From: Paraburkholderia atlantica
GTDB taxonomy: Bacteria > Pseudomonadota > Gammaproteobacteria > Burkholderiales > Burkholderiaceae
Direction: 5' to 3'
Assembly (NCBI RefSeq): GCF_009362785.1
Contig: NZ_WHNQ01000017.1
Coordinates: 105,990 to 169,989 of the forward strand
Length of the DNA stretch: 64,000 bases
Below the pieces are notes generated by a model, which saw only the letters and a list, made by a program, of their open reading frames with translations, was not told where the DNA came from and ran no database searches. Position 1 is the first letter of the stretch. Each line of letters opens with the position of its first letter. Below, one piece after another: positions 26,651 through 34,555 of the stretch. A program made the translations under genes and the position numbers.

Positions 26651-28609
26651 TTGAGCACTTCTCTTTACGAACCGCCGCAGCGTCCGCGAGTGTGGGCGCT
26701 CAGCATCAGCCGCCTGCGCGATCTGTTCTTCGACATCGCCGGCGAATACGTGGATCGCGCGGATGTCCGCATCGTGTCGCATGCGTTCGAGGACGCGGTG
26801 CGCGAAATCGAAGGCGCGGGCGCCGCGCGTCCCGACGTCGTGCTAGCGGGCGGCTCGAATGGCGCGTATCTGAAGACGCGCGTGTCGGTGCCGGTCGTGC
26901 GCATCAGTCCGACCGGCTACGACGTGATGCATGCGCTCGCGCGAGCGCGTCGCGAAGGCGCGCGCGTTGCGCTCGTCACGCACGGTGACACGCCCGACGA
27001 AGTGCGCCGTTTCACCGCCGCGTACGCGCTCGACGTCACGTTCGCGTCGTATCAGTCCGCGCAGGACGCCGAGAGTGTCGTGCTCGATCTCAGCGATCGG
27101 GGCATCGACGTCGTGGTCGGCCCGGGCATGGTCACCGATCTCGCCGCCAACGCGGGCATGGACGCGGTGTTTCTGTACTCGCGCGCGTCGGTGCGGGCCG
27201 GCTTCGACACCGCGCTCGAAGTCGCGCAGGCGACGCGCCGCGAAACCGTGCGGCGTCAGCGGCTCGACACGTTGCTACAGCATCTGCGCGACGGCGTGGT
27301 CGCCCTCGATGCGCAAGGCCGCGTCGAACTGATGAACCAGCGGCTCGCGAGCGTGCTCGGCATCGATGCCGCGAAGGCCGTCGGCCGCGCGCTGCTCGAA
27401 CTCGCGCCGGACCTCGCGGGCAGTCTGCCCGACGCGGAGGGCGACAGCTTCTGCACGGTGCGCGGCGCTAGCTACGTCGTGCATCGCGGGCCGCTCGCGA
27501 GCAGCGGCGCGGCGCCGGGCACCGTGCTGACGTTTCAGGAATCGCGCGCGGTCGAGCGACTCGACCGCACGCTGCGCGCGCGTCAACGCGTGCAGCAGTT
27601 CACCGCGCGCTACCGGCTCGACGATATCGTCGGCGCGTCGGAATCGATCGAACGGGTGCGCACGCTGGTCGCGCGTTATGCGAGGTCGGACGCGACCGTG
27701 CTGATTCTCGGCGAGAGCGGCACCGGCAAGGAGATGGTCGCGCAGAGCATGCATCAGTTGAGCGCGCGGCGCGACTTCGCGTTCGTCGCGATCAATTGCG
27801 GCGCGTTTCCGGAGGCGCTGCTCGAAAGCGAGCTGTTCGGCTACGAGGAAGGCGCGTTCACCGGCGCGCGCAAGGGCGGCAAGGCGGGGCTGATCGAGGT
27901 CGCGCATCGCGGCACGCTGTTTCTCGACGAGATCGGCGAGATGCCGTTGCCGTTGCAGAGCCGTCTATTGCGCGTGTTGCAGGAGCGCGAGGTGGTGCGA
28001 CTCGGGTCGACGGAGCCGATGCGCGTCGATATCCGCGTGGTCGCGGCGACGCATCGCGCGCTGACCGACGCCGTCGCGGCCGGCAGTTTCCGCGCTGATC
28101 TGTACTACCGGCTCAACATCCTCGGCATCGCGCTACCGCCGCTGCGCGAGCGGCCGAACGACCTGCTGCCGCTCGCCGCCGAATTGTTGCGCCAGGCGGC
28201 CGCGCGCGAGCCGAGGCTCGCGGCGCGCGTGCCCGACGCGCAGACCGCCTCGCGCATGCTCGAGGGTTTGGGGGCGCCGTTGCGGCGCTATGCGTGGCCC
28301 GGCAATGTACGCGAGTTGCAGAACGTGATCGAGCGGATCGCGGTTGAACTCGCGGATAGCGACGCGGACACGGATGCAAGCGCGGCGCTCGTCACGCGGG
28401 ACATGCTGCGCGTGATCGCGCCGGAAATCGTCGAGCCCATCGCGCGCGCGAAGCCGGCGGCGCTGACGCTGCGCGAGCGCAGCCGTCATGTCGAGGCCGA
28501 TGAAATCCGCGCGGTGCTCGCGGCTCATGAAGGCGATCGCGATGCGGCTTGCGCCGCGTTGGGGATCAGCAAGACGACGTTGTGGCGTAAGTTGAATGGG
28601 GGGCGGTAG
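26651..28609 (+). CDS. prpR: Propionate catabolism sigma54-dependent activator PrpR
   Basis: 652 residues: PrpR_N sensor domain (about 10-195), a PAS-like linker (about 205-310), AAA+ domain with Walker A GESGTGKE, the sigma54 contact GAFTGA, Walker B GTLFLDEIGEMP, and a C-terminal Fis-type HTH (ACAALGISKTTLWRKL). It activates the methylcitrate operon on sensing 2-methylcitrate. The start is odd: TTG 26651 has no good ribosome binding site. A 14-codon frame (ATG 26610) ends with a TGA overlapping this TTG, so translational coupling or a one-base frame error near the start should be considered. Confidence 0.92.
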   Translation: MSTSLYEPPQRPRVWALSISRLRDLFFDIAGEYVDRADVRIVSHAFEDAVREIEGAGAARPDVVLAGGSNGAYLKTRVSVPVVRISPTGYDVMHALARARREGARVALVTHGDTPDEVRRFTAAYALDVTFASYQSAQDAESVVLDLSDRGIDVVVGPGMVTDLAANAGMDAVFLYSRASVRAGFDTALEVAQATRRETVRRQRLDTLLQHLRDGVVALDAQGRVELMNQRLASVLGIDAAKAVGRALLELAPDLAGSLPDAEGDSFCTVRGASYVVHRGPLASSGAAPGTVLTFQESRAVERLDRTLRARQRVQQFTARYRLDDIVGASESIERVRTLVARYARSDATVLILGESGTGKEMVAQSMHQLSARRDFAFVAINCGAFPEALLESELFGYEEGAFTGARKGGKAGLIEVAHRGTLFLDEIGEMPLPLQSRLLRVLQEREVVRLGSTEPMRVDIRVVAATHRALTDAVAAGSFRADLYYRLNILGIALPPLRERPNDLLPLAAELLRQAAAREPRLAARVPDAQTASRMLEGLGAPLRRYAWPGNVRELQNVIERIAVELADSDADTDASAALVTRDMLRVIAPEIVEPIARAKPAALTLRERSRHVEADEIRAVLAAHEGDRDAACAALGISKTTLWRKLNGGR

Positions 28610-28642
28610 GTGTGGGGCGTGGTTGCCAACGGTGCGCCGGAG

Positions 28643-29071
28643 CTACGGCTGCACTGCCCGCACGATCACGCCGTTCCAGCCGAACACGACGCGATGCGCA
28701 TCCATGCGGAATACGGCCGCGCAATTGTCGCTGTCCAGCAGTAGGGTCTTCTGGGGCAAGCCCGTATCGTCGAGGTTGATACCGTAATAGTCCTTGAGCT
28801 TCGGCCCGGTATCGACGGAGCGGACACTGAAACCGCCGTGCGGACGACAGCGCTCGCCGGCGAATTCGATCTGATCGGTCGATATGCTCAGCACCTTGCC
28901 GAGCAGTCTTTTTGCCTCGGGTATGCCACCGGAAACGTCGCTGTATCCGACCACATCGGTAACGGTCCATTTTCCGTTGAATGATGACGGGGTGGTCGTG
29001 GGGCCGGCCGCGAAGCAGGTGGTGGCAGTCAGGCAAATTGCTAACGCCAAGTACAGTGGCTTGAGCATCAC
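28643..29071 (-). CDS. Secreted immunity-type protein paired with the lysozyme-like effector
   Basis: 142 residues with a clear signal peptide (LYLALAICLTATTCFA, cleavage about residue 22) and a small beta-rich domain (FNGKWTVTDVVGYSD). Two Cys in the mature part (in GERC and DNC) may form a disulphide. GTG 29071 has AGGAAG eight bases upstream and overlaps the restored stop of the lysozyme-like gene as GTGA. A periplasmic protein coupled to a muramidase-type effector is the classic effector/immunity arrangement. The specific inhibitor family is not recognised. Confidence 0.72.
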   Translation of the reverse strand: MMLKPLYLALAICLTATTCFAAGPTTTPSSFNGKWTVTDVVGYSDVSGGIPEAKRLLGKVLSISTDQIEFAGERCRPHGGFSVRSVDTGPKLKDYYGINLDDTGLPQKTLLLDSDNCAAVFRMDAHRVVFGWNGVIVRAVQP

Positions 29072-29588
29072 GGCCGCTGCTTCCTGAAGGGCGCCGATTC
29101 CCGCACCCGTCGATTCGCAAGTCCCTGGCTCCTGCGCGGCGAGCCAATCGGGCGCCCCCGCCGATCGCGTGGGGTTACCATTACATTGAGAGACATATGC
29201 TGCGCGACCGCTTCCATATCGCCCCGATTGCAGGGTCCAACGCCTCTCGTGTATTCCGATTCGTCGAGTTGTATGCGAAAGAGACTGCCGCGTCGAACTG
29301 CGCTTGAGTCAGTGCGTGGTCTGTGACCGTGGCCCTAACGAGCCGCTCGGCGTCGTGAACGCGCGCCGTCAAGATAGCGTTCACCTGCTCAGGTAGGACC
29401 GCGCGCTGCAACTCTGCAGGTGTGCAGGGTCCGAAGTGCGCCAGTGTTCCCACGCCCCATGTGCAGTTTCCGTTGATGGGCGCATCGTTGTAATAGCGCA
29501 TGACCACGCCCTCGTTGACCCTCAGTGCAGCGTAACCTTCAGGGCTCATCTTCATTGCGTCGTTTGCGCGCGGCATATCTGCTGCCAT
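29068..29588 (-). pseudogene. Lysozyme-like (GH24 / T4-type) effector, frameshifted
   Basis: ATG 29588 follows AGGGAG at five-base spacing. The frame encodes a T4-lysozyme-type domain: catalytic Glu in RVNEGVVMRYY, then GNCTWGVGT and LTQAQFDAAVSFAYN. It then breaks at about 29228: the current frame ends GAIWKRSRSICLSM at 29181. Adding one base near 29228 gives DPANRGDMEAVAQHMSLNV, then NGLV-like and RRVRESAPF segments, running to a TGA at 29068-29070 that overlaps the immunity-type gene. The restored protein would be about 173 residues. So a complete muramidase-like effector has been inactivated by a single-base deletion (or a sequencing error). Confidence 0.78.
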
Positions 29589-29708
29589 GTCATCTCCCTG
29601 AAAAAATGCCCAAGCGAGCGCGGTGGACATTGTGTTCGCCGCCCGCGAAGGGAAGGAGAATCTACCACCGCTTTCCCTCGCACAGCGCGTGAGTGCGTGG
29701 GCGGCAGG

Positions 29709-29984
29709 CTACGTCTGTGAAGGCTTGTCGATCGGCTCTTGCGTAACCGACATGTACTGCTTGATGTCCGGCTGACCGAGCGCAATCACGTTGAGTATTG
29801 CGACGCCGAGCCTGCGCGCGAATTCGTCGTCGAGTATGAAATCGTACTCATCGAGAAGGATCGGCATTTCGATTTTCCCGGCCAGCAGAGGAGCAAGCTT
29901 GGCGGGGTCAACGGTTTGCACTGTGAGCCGTTTACGGTCCTCTGTATAGGTTAAAACCACGGAATACGGCGGATGAGTAGCCAT
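29709..29984 (-). CDS. Hypothetical protein of the effector island
   Basis: 91 residues, acidic, no signal peptide or membrane segment. ATG 29984 follows AGAGGAT at six-base spacing, so the shorter start is preferred over 30074. It lies upstream of the lysozyme-like effector on the same strand and has lower GC than the rest of the window. The position suggests an accessory or immunity-type protein, but no domain is recognised. Confidence 0.6.
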   Translation of the reverse strand: MATHPPYSVVLTYTEDRKRLTVQTVDPAKLAPLLAGKIEMPILLDEYDFILDDEFARRLGVAILNVIALGQPDIKQYMSVTQEPIDKPSQT

Positions 29985-30146
29985 CAATATCCTCTGCACT
30001 GTTGATAGTTCTGAAATGCCTGCGTTTTGCAAAGCGAGATGCCGCGTGTACCGCCCATTGTGAATTTCGCTCACGAAGTTCTACGTGCACCGTCCTCGAG
30101 CGACCGTAGGGGTTCCGCCTTCGCTGAGTCAGTACGGGCTACGACT

Positions 30147-30211
30147 ATCCTTGGCATCGCGCTACCACCGACGCGCGAGCCGCCGAACGATCTGCTGCCG
30201 CTCGCCGCCGA
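30147..30211 (+). repeat. 65-bp diverged copy of an internal prpR segment
   Basis: Bases 30147-30211 match prpR bases 28118-28182 on the same strand with about six mismatches in 65. Both would encode ILGIALPPxREx-PNDLLPLAAE. The copy is non-coding here, in the gap between two leftward island genes. The two copies bracket about 2 kb containing the prpR end and the lysozyme/immunity genes. Confidence 0.85.
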
Positions 30212-30215
30212 GTCA

Positions 30216-30695
30216 CTACAAGGACGAGGGATCGACCTTGCCGCCTTCGATCACAAAGTGCTTCGCATCGGGATTCGACGGGAATAGGCGCCAGTCTTCA
30301 TCGTCGGGTATCGCATCCGCAAGAATTACTAGACGCATACCTCTCGCCAGTAAAATGACGGCATCACCGCCCTCGCCCGCCTCGATATCCAAAACAGCTA
30401 TTGGACCTTGATTCACAAGTAGATCGCGGATTCGTTGTGTTGTTCTTCTCGTACTCTCTTCTGCTGCAAAGTCCGAGTAAGACGCAACGATCGCGCTTTC
30501 TTGCTCGATGCGCCAGTCACACTGAATATGTAGCGCCCAATCGCCCAGACGCTTGATGGTGCCTCTGCTTGTTCTTACCTCCCGAAGCGGCCCGAACTGT
30601 AACGTAAGCATGTCAGTCGCGTGCGCCACTCCGCTAACGTCAAGCCCGATCAAAATGGAAAGGTGACGTGCGACCTGCTCTTTTGTATCGATCAT
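30216..30695 (-). CDS. Putative cytosolic immunity protein
   Basis: 159 residues, acidic, no signal peptide. Its ATG at 30695 overlaps the stop of the preceding toxin-like gene by 4 bp (ATGA), the usual layout of a polymorphic toxin and its immunity gene. GC content is visibly lower than in flanking operons. The fold is not recognised; a mixed alpha/beta protein with TLQFGPLREV and WALHIQCDWRI segments. The immunity call rests on context. Confidence 0.65.
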   Translation of the reverse strand: MIDTKEQVARHLSILIGLDVSGVAHATDMLTLQFGPLREVRTSRGTIKRLGDWALHIQCDWRIEQESAIVASYSDFAAEESTRRTTQRIRDLLVNQGPIAVLDIEAGEGGDAVILLARGMRLVILADAIPDDEDWRLFPSNPDAKHFVIEGGKVDPSSL

Positions 30696-31463
30696 TCCGA
30701 TTTGTCTCCAAACAAGTCTAGGGCGCGCTCCATCATGCCGTGATATTCAAGATCATCTTCCTGGATATCGTAATGAAGGCGGCGTGCCTGATCCTTGTTC
30801 AGTCCAAGTGCCTTAACTACCGCCTTAAATTGCTTGTTCTGTGCCTGATTGTTACCGGGCCGACCATCGGCGCCGGCGAGCTGCATAGCGTCGCCATCCG
30901 GCATGTCGGGCTGATAGTCGAACGGCTGGGCATTGCTGAGATTCTGCGGCGCGCGCGGGTTCTTGCCATACAGCAAGCTTGCCATTTTCCGTGCTAGCCG
31001 GTTGCGGGCGGGCTGGGGCTGGCCGCGAAGCCATCTCCCGCTGCTCCCGTATCGCCTGCACGCAATTGCGCATCTCGTCCCGTTCAGGGACGAAGATCAG
31101 AGTACCGTCCTTAACCTCGTTGTACAGGGCTTTGGCAACCTCATGGTCTCTCATCCTGTACATATGGAAGCGGTTGTCACTCCGGCCGAGCATATCGCGT
31201 AACTCGTATGACTGGCGCGACAGCAGCATGGATGGGCTATATCGCAGCCACGCTGCTCGCGCTTCCTCCATGCCCTGCACAATGTCCTCGTGTGCTTCGC
31301 GGGGTACGCTCGCCGGCAATGCAAAATGGAACCACTGGTCCACGTCAAACAGCCAGGGAGACCTGATGTGAAGGTTGAACGATCTGTAAAGGCTGATCGA
31401 GAAGAAACGTCCGTGCCGCCTTTCACGGACCTCATGGTACGAACCCAGGGAAAGCGAAGTCAT
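30692..31463 (-). pseudogene. Polymorphic-toxin / secreted-effector-like gene, frameshifted
   Basis: Two overlapping leftward frames together make one plausible protein. The first (from ATG 31463, GAGG upstream) encodes about 150 residues including RDHEVAKALYNEVKDGTLI and VPERDEMRNCVQAIREQREM. The second carries NRLARKMASLLYGKNPRAPQ and the C-terminal domain KAVVKALGLNKDQARRLHYD, ending at 30692. The switch needs +1 at the C-rich stretch about 30990-31020. Such proteins resemble effector polypeptides of Burkholderia secretion systems, with the C-terminal block as the toxin. No PAAR, VgrG or Rhs part is present. The toxin activity is not recognised. Confidence 0.65.
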
Positions 31464-31708
31464 CGTGCCTCACAGCCAATGAAGGAGGCCCGATTGTGCA
31501 ACAAGACACCATCCCAAAAAACCCCTCGTTCAGCCCTGCAGGTAGCGCACGCCGCGCCATCCTCGTCGCGCAATTTCTTAAGTCCCATCGGATCATTCTG
31601 CGCATGCATCCCCACTGCGCCGAACCACCAAACCCCACGAACAAACGCACCACGAATAAAATAACCGTCACCGAATCCCCAAACCAAATTCCCAAGGAGG
31701 AGCCCAGC

Positions 31709-32791
31709 ATGTCGAACAAATACCGGATTGCCGTCATTCCCGGCGACGGCATCGGCGTCGAGGTGATGCCCGAAGCGCTGCGCGTACTCGAGGTCGCGAC
31801 GCAACGCTTCGGTATCGAACTCGAGTATCAGCATATCGAGTGGGCGAGCTGCGACTACTACGCGAAGCACGGCAAGATGATGCCGGACGACTGGAAAGCG
31901 CAACTTCAATCGGCCGATGCGATCCTGTTCGGCGCGGTCGGCTGGCCCGACACCGTGCCCGATCACATCTCGCTGTGGGGGTCGCTGCTGAAGTTTCGCC
32001 GCGAGTTCGACCAGTACGTGAATCTGCGTCCGGCGCGCCTATTTGCAGGCGTACCGTCGCCGCTCGCGGGACGCAAGGCCGGCGACATCGATTTCTGGAT
32101 CGTGCGCGAGAACACCGAGGGCGAGTATTCGTCGGTGGGCGGCGTAATGTTCGAAGGCACCGAGCGCGAGTTCGTGCTGCAGGAGTCGGTGTTCACGCGG
32201 CACGGCAGCGAGCGCGTGCTGAAGTTCGCGTTCGATCTCGCGCAGCGCCGCGCGCGCAAGAAAATCACCGTCGCGACGAAGAGCAACGGCATCGCGATCA
32301 GCATGCCGTGGTGGGACAAATGCGCGGCCGGCATCGCCGCGCAGTATCCGGACGTCACGTGGGACAAGCAGCACATCGACATCCTGTGCGCTCGCTTCGT
32401 GCTGAACCCGGACCGTTTCGACGTGGTCGTCGCGACCAATCTGTTCGGCGACATCCTGTCCGATCTCGGCCCCGCGTGCACGGGTACGATCGGCCTCGCG
32501 CCGTCGGGCAACCTGAATCCGGACCGCAAGTTTCCGTCGCTGTTCGAGCCGGTGCACGGCTCGGCACCCGACATCGCCGGCAAGCACATCGCGAATCCGA
32601 TCGCGATGATCTGGTCGGCCGCGATGATGCTCGACTTCCTCGGTCATTCGAGCGGCAAGGAACGCGACGCGCACGACGCGATCCTGAAAGCGATCGAGGC
32701 GACGTCGATCGAGGGCCCGCACACCGGCGACCTCGGTGGCAAGGCAAGCACGAGCGAAGTCGGCAAGGCGATTGCGGCGAAACTCGCGTGA
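31709..32791 (+). CDS. Tartrate dehydrogenase / D-malate dehydrogenase (decarboxylating) type enzyme
   Basis: 360 residues of the isocitrate/isopropylmalate dehydrogenase family. The start IPGDGIGVEVMPEALRVL, Arg/Tyr substrate region, ATNLFGDILSDLGP (metal Asp residues) and LFEPVHGSAPDIAGK are characteristic. The WIVRENTEGEYSSVGG block fits the tartrate/D-malate subgroup better than LeuB. AAGGAGGAG precedes ATG 31709, a very strong ribosome binding site; the longer in-frame extension from 31496 is not coding. It oxidatively decarboxylates D-malate or tartrate with NAD. Regulator not visible next to it. Confidence 0.9.
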   Translation: MSNKYRIAVIPGDGIGVEVMPEALRVLEVATQRFGIELEYQHIEWASCDYYAKHGKMMPDDWKAQLQSADAILFGAVGWPDTVPDHISLWGSLLKFRREFDQYVNLRPARLFAGVPSPLAGRKAGDIDFWIVRENTEGEYSSVGGVMFEGTEREFVLQESVFTRHGSERVLKFAFDLAQRRARKKITVATKSNGIAISMPWWDKCAAGIAAQYPDVTWDKQHIDILCARFVLNPDRFDVVVATNLFGDILSDLGPACTGTIGLAPSGNLNPDRKFPSLFEPVHGSAPDIAGKHIANPIAMIWSAAMMLDFLGHSSGKERDAHDAILKAIEATSIEGPHTGDLGGKASTSEVGKAIAAKLA

Positions 32792-33196
32792 TATAAAGAA
32801 CGCGCCGGGCAGAAGATCAGAGCGCTCAGCGAATGCCCAGCTAGCGATCATTCACAATGAAGCAAAGACGGCGCAACGCGCAGATGCGCCGTTATCGACA
32901 ATTGCGCCGCTCGTAGAGTGACCATTCGCCCTCTCGCGTCACGAGGGCAACATCGCATTCGTTATTGGCGAAGAAATCTTTCGACAAAGGCCCTTCCTTG
33001 CGAACGAAGAAATAGGCCCACGATCACGTAGACGGGACTGCCGCACAGTTGCGCGAGGTAGGGCGCGTGCGTGAGATGCAACACTGAAACCAGCCTCGCC
33101 AACCGGTATTGGGCGATGCGCGAGCGCGCAGGCTGAAGATGCACATCGTATCCGCACGTCATTGATATCTGTTCACGATTCACCTGGGACGCCGCT
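32792..33196. other. Intergenic region between dehydrogenase and M14 deacylase genes
   Basis: 405 bp. It contains a weak hairpin, ACGGCGCA/TGCGCCGT (32868-32892), without a T run. A leftward 73-codon frame (32962-33183) ends VYVIVGLFLRSQGRAF; it has natural-looking composition but no clear ribosome binding site, so it is left uncalled. The promoter for the M14 gene should lie at the right end. Confidence 0.4.
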
Positions 33197-34183
33197 ATGA
33201 GCCGAGAAGCCTATCCGATCGAAGTCGAATTCCCCGATATCGCGCAGCACGAGCAATCGTCGTCGGGCATTGCATACGTCCACACGTTCGATTCGGGCGT
33301 GCCCGGACCGCACGTGATGATCAACGCGCTCACGCACGGCAATGAAGTGTGCGGCGCGATTGTCGTCGATGAGCTGCTGCGTCGCGCGCTGCGGCCGCGA
33401 CGCGGGCAGCTCACACTGTCGTTCGCGAACGTCGCCGCGTACCGGCGCTTCGATCCCAAGAATCCGGACGCCGCGCGCTTCGTCGATCAGGACTTCAACC
33501 GCGTGTGGACGGCGGCGGTGCTCGACGACACGTCGCGCACGTCGAGCGAATTGAAGCGCGCGCGTGCAATGCGCCCGGTGATCGACACGGTCGACGCGCT
33601 GCTCGACCTGCATTCGATGCACGAGCGGTGCAAGCCGCTGATCGTCGCGGGACCGCTGGAAAAAGGCATCGACTTCGCGGTGCGGCTCGGTACGCCCGCC
33701 ACGGTGATCTGCGACGAAGGGCATCCCGAAGGCCGCCGCATGCGCGACTACGAAGGGTTCGGAGATGCCACGAGCCCGAAGAACGCGCTGCTGATCGAAT
33801 GCGGCCAGCATTGGGAGCGCAGTGCGGTAGCGGTCGCGCGCGATACGACCGCGCGCTTCCTGCTGCTGGCTGGCGTGGTCGACGAAACGGATCTGCCGCC
33901 GGGGTGGCTCGCGCCGTTGCCGCCCGAGCAGAACATCGTGCGCGTGACACAGCCGGTCGTCGCGACCAGCATGGACTTCAGCTTCGCCGCCGCGTACACC
34001 GGACTCGAGGTTTTCGCCAAGGCGGGCGCGGTGATCGGCTGGTCGAATGGCGAAGAGGTGCGCACACCCTACGACAACTGCATGCTCGTGATGCCCTCGC
34101 TGCGGCAGTTGCGCCCCGGTGTGACCGTCGTGCGGCTGGGACGAATCGAGCGGACGGTGGCCCGTCCCGGGGTAACGGGCTGA
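33197..34183 (+). CDS. Succinylglutamate desuccinylase / aspartoacylase family (M14) zinc hydrolase
   Basis: 328 residues of the AstE/aspartoacylase-type metallo-carboxypeptidase fold. Zinc ligands are seen in LTHGNE (His, Glu) and DLHSMH (His); the catalytic Glu is in LLIECGQHW. A C-terminal beta domain follows (VTQPVVATSMDFSFA). Family members remove acyl groups from N-acyl amino acids. No ast operon genes are adjacent, so arginine catabolism is not indicated. The next gene is an AAHS transporter, which may import the substrate. Confidence 0.85.
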   Translation: MSREAYPIEVEFPDIAQHEQSSSGIAYVHTFDSGVPGPHVMINALTHGNEVCGAIVVDELLRRALRPRRGQLTLSFANVAAYRRFDPKNPDAARFVDQDFNRVWTAAVLDDTSRTSSELKRARAMRPVIDTVDALLDLHSMHERCKPLIVAGPLEKGIDFAVRLGTPATVICDEGHPEGRRMRDYEGFGDATSPKNALLIECGQHWERSAVAVARDTTARFLLLAGVVDETDLPPGWLAPLPPEQNIVRVTQPVVATSMDFSFAAAYTGLEVFAKAGAVIGWSNGEEVRTPYDNCMLVMPSLRQLRPGVTVVRLGRIERTVARPGVTG

Positions 34184-34555
34184 CGGGCGCTTGTCTCGAA
34201 GCCGTTTGCCGCCCGTTTCGGCGCGTTGATCTTGGCGCGCCTGTCGCCTTCTACGGCCCGTTTGCCGCGCGCCGCTTTCCACGCATCGGCACACGTGAAA
34301 CTCGGGTATTCCCCCGTTGACCGGATTGATTTCATTCCTTACAGTGGCGCGCGTTCGCGTAGAGAATCACCGTTCTGTATACGAACAAATTTCCTCGCCC
34401 GGCGCGATTCCGTCAAACCGATCCGTCCGGGTATGATTCATTGCCGATGCATGGCCAATTTGGCCTGCTGCAGGCAGCGTGCGCCGTTGCCAGACGGCGT
34501 ACAGTTTGAGAAGAATCGCTCGTCGTGTCGGGCCTTTCGCTGTCAGGAGACCATC
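34184..34555. other. Intergenic region upstream of the second AAHS transporter
   Basis: 372 bp without a supportable gene. It holds a perfect 6-1-6 palindrome GGCCAA-T-TTGGCC (34453-34465) about 90 bp before the transporter start, a plausible operator. The transporter's open frame extends back to 34226 but that part is low-quality sequence upstream of the ribosome binding site. Confidence 0.5.

Noticed and set aside
28118..30211. The prpR segment pair considered as transposon-generated target duplication
   Set aside because: 65 bp with mismatches is far longer and more diverged than a target site duplication, and no transposase or terminal inverted repeats are present.
31496..31708. N-terminal extension of the tartrate/D-malate dehydrogenase
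   Set aside because: Lys/Pro/Thr-rich leader sequence upstream of a very strong ribosome binding site; family proteins begin at 31709.
32962..33183. Leftward 73-codon frame with a hydrophobic C-terminal stretch
   Set aside because: Composition looks natural but there is no ribosome binding site, no homology I recognise, and its start is only 14 bp from the divergent M14 gene.
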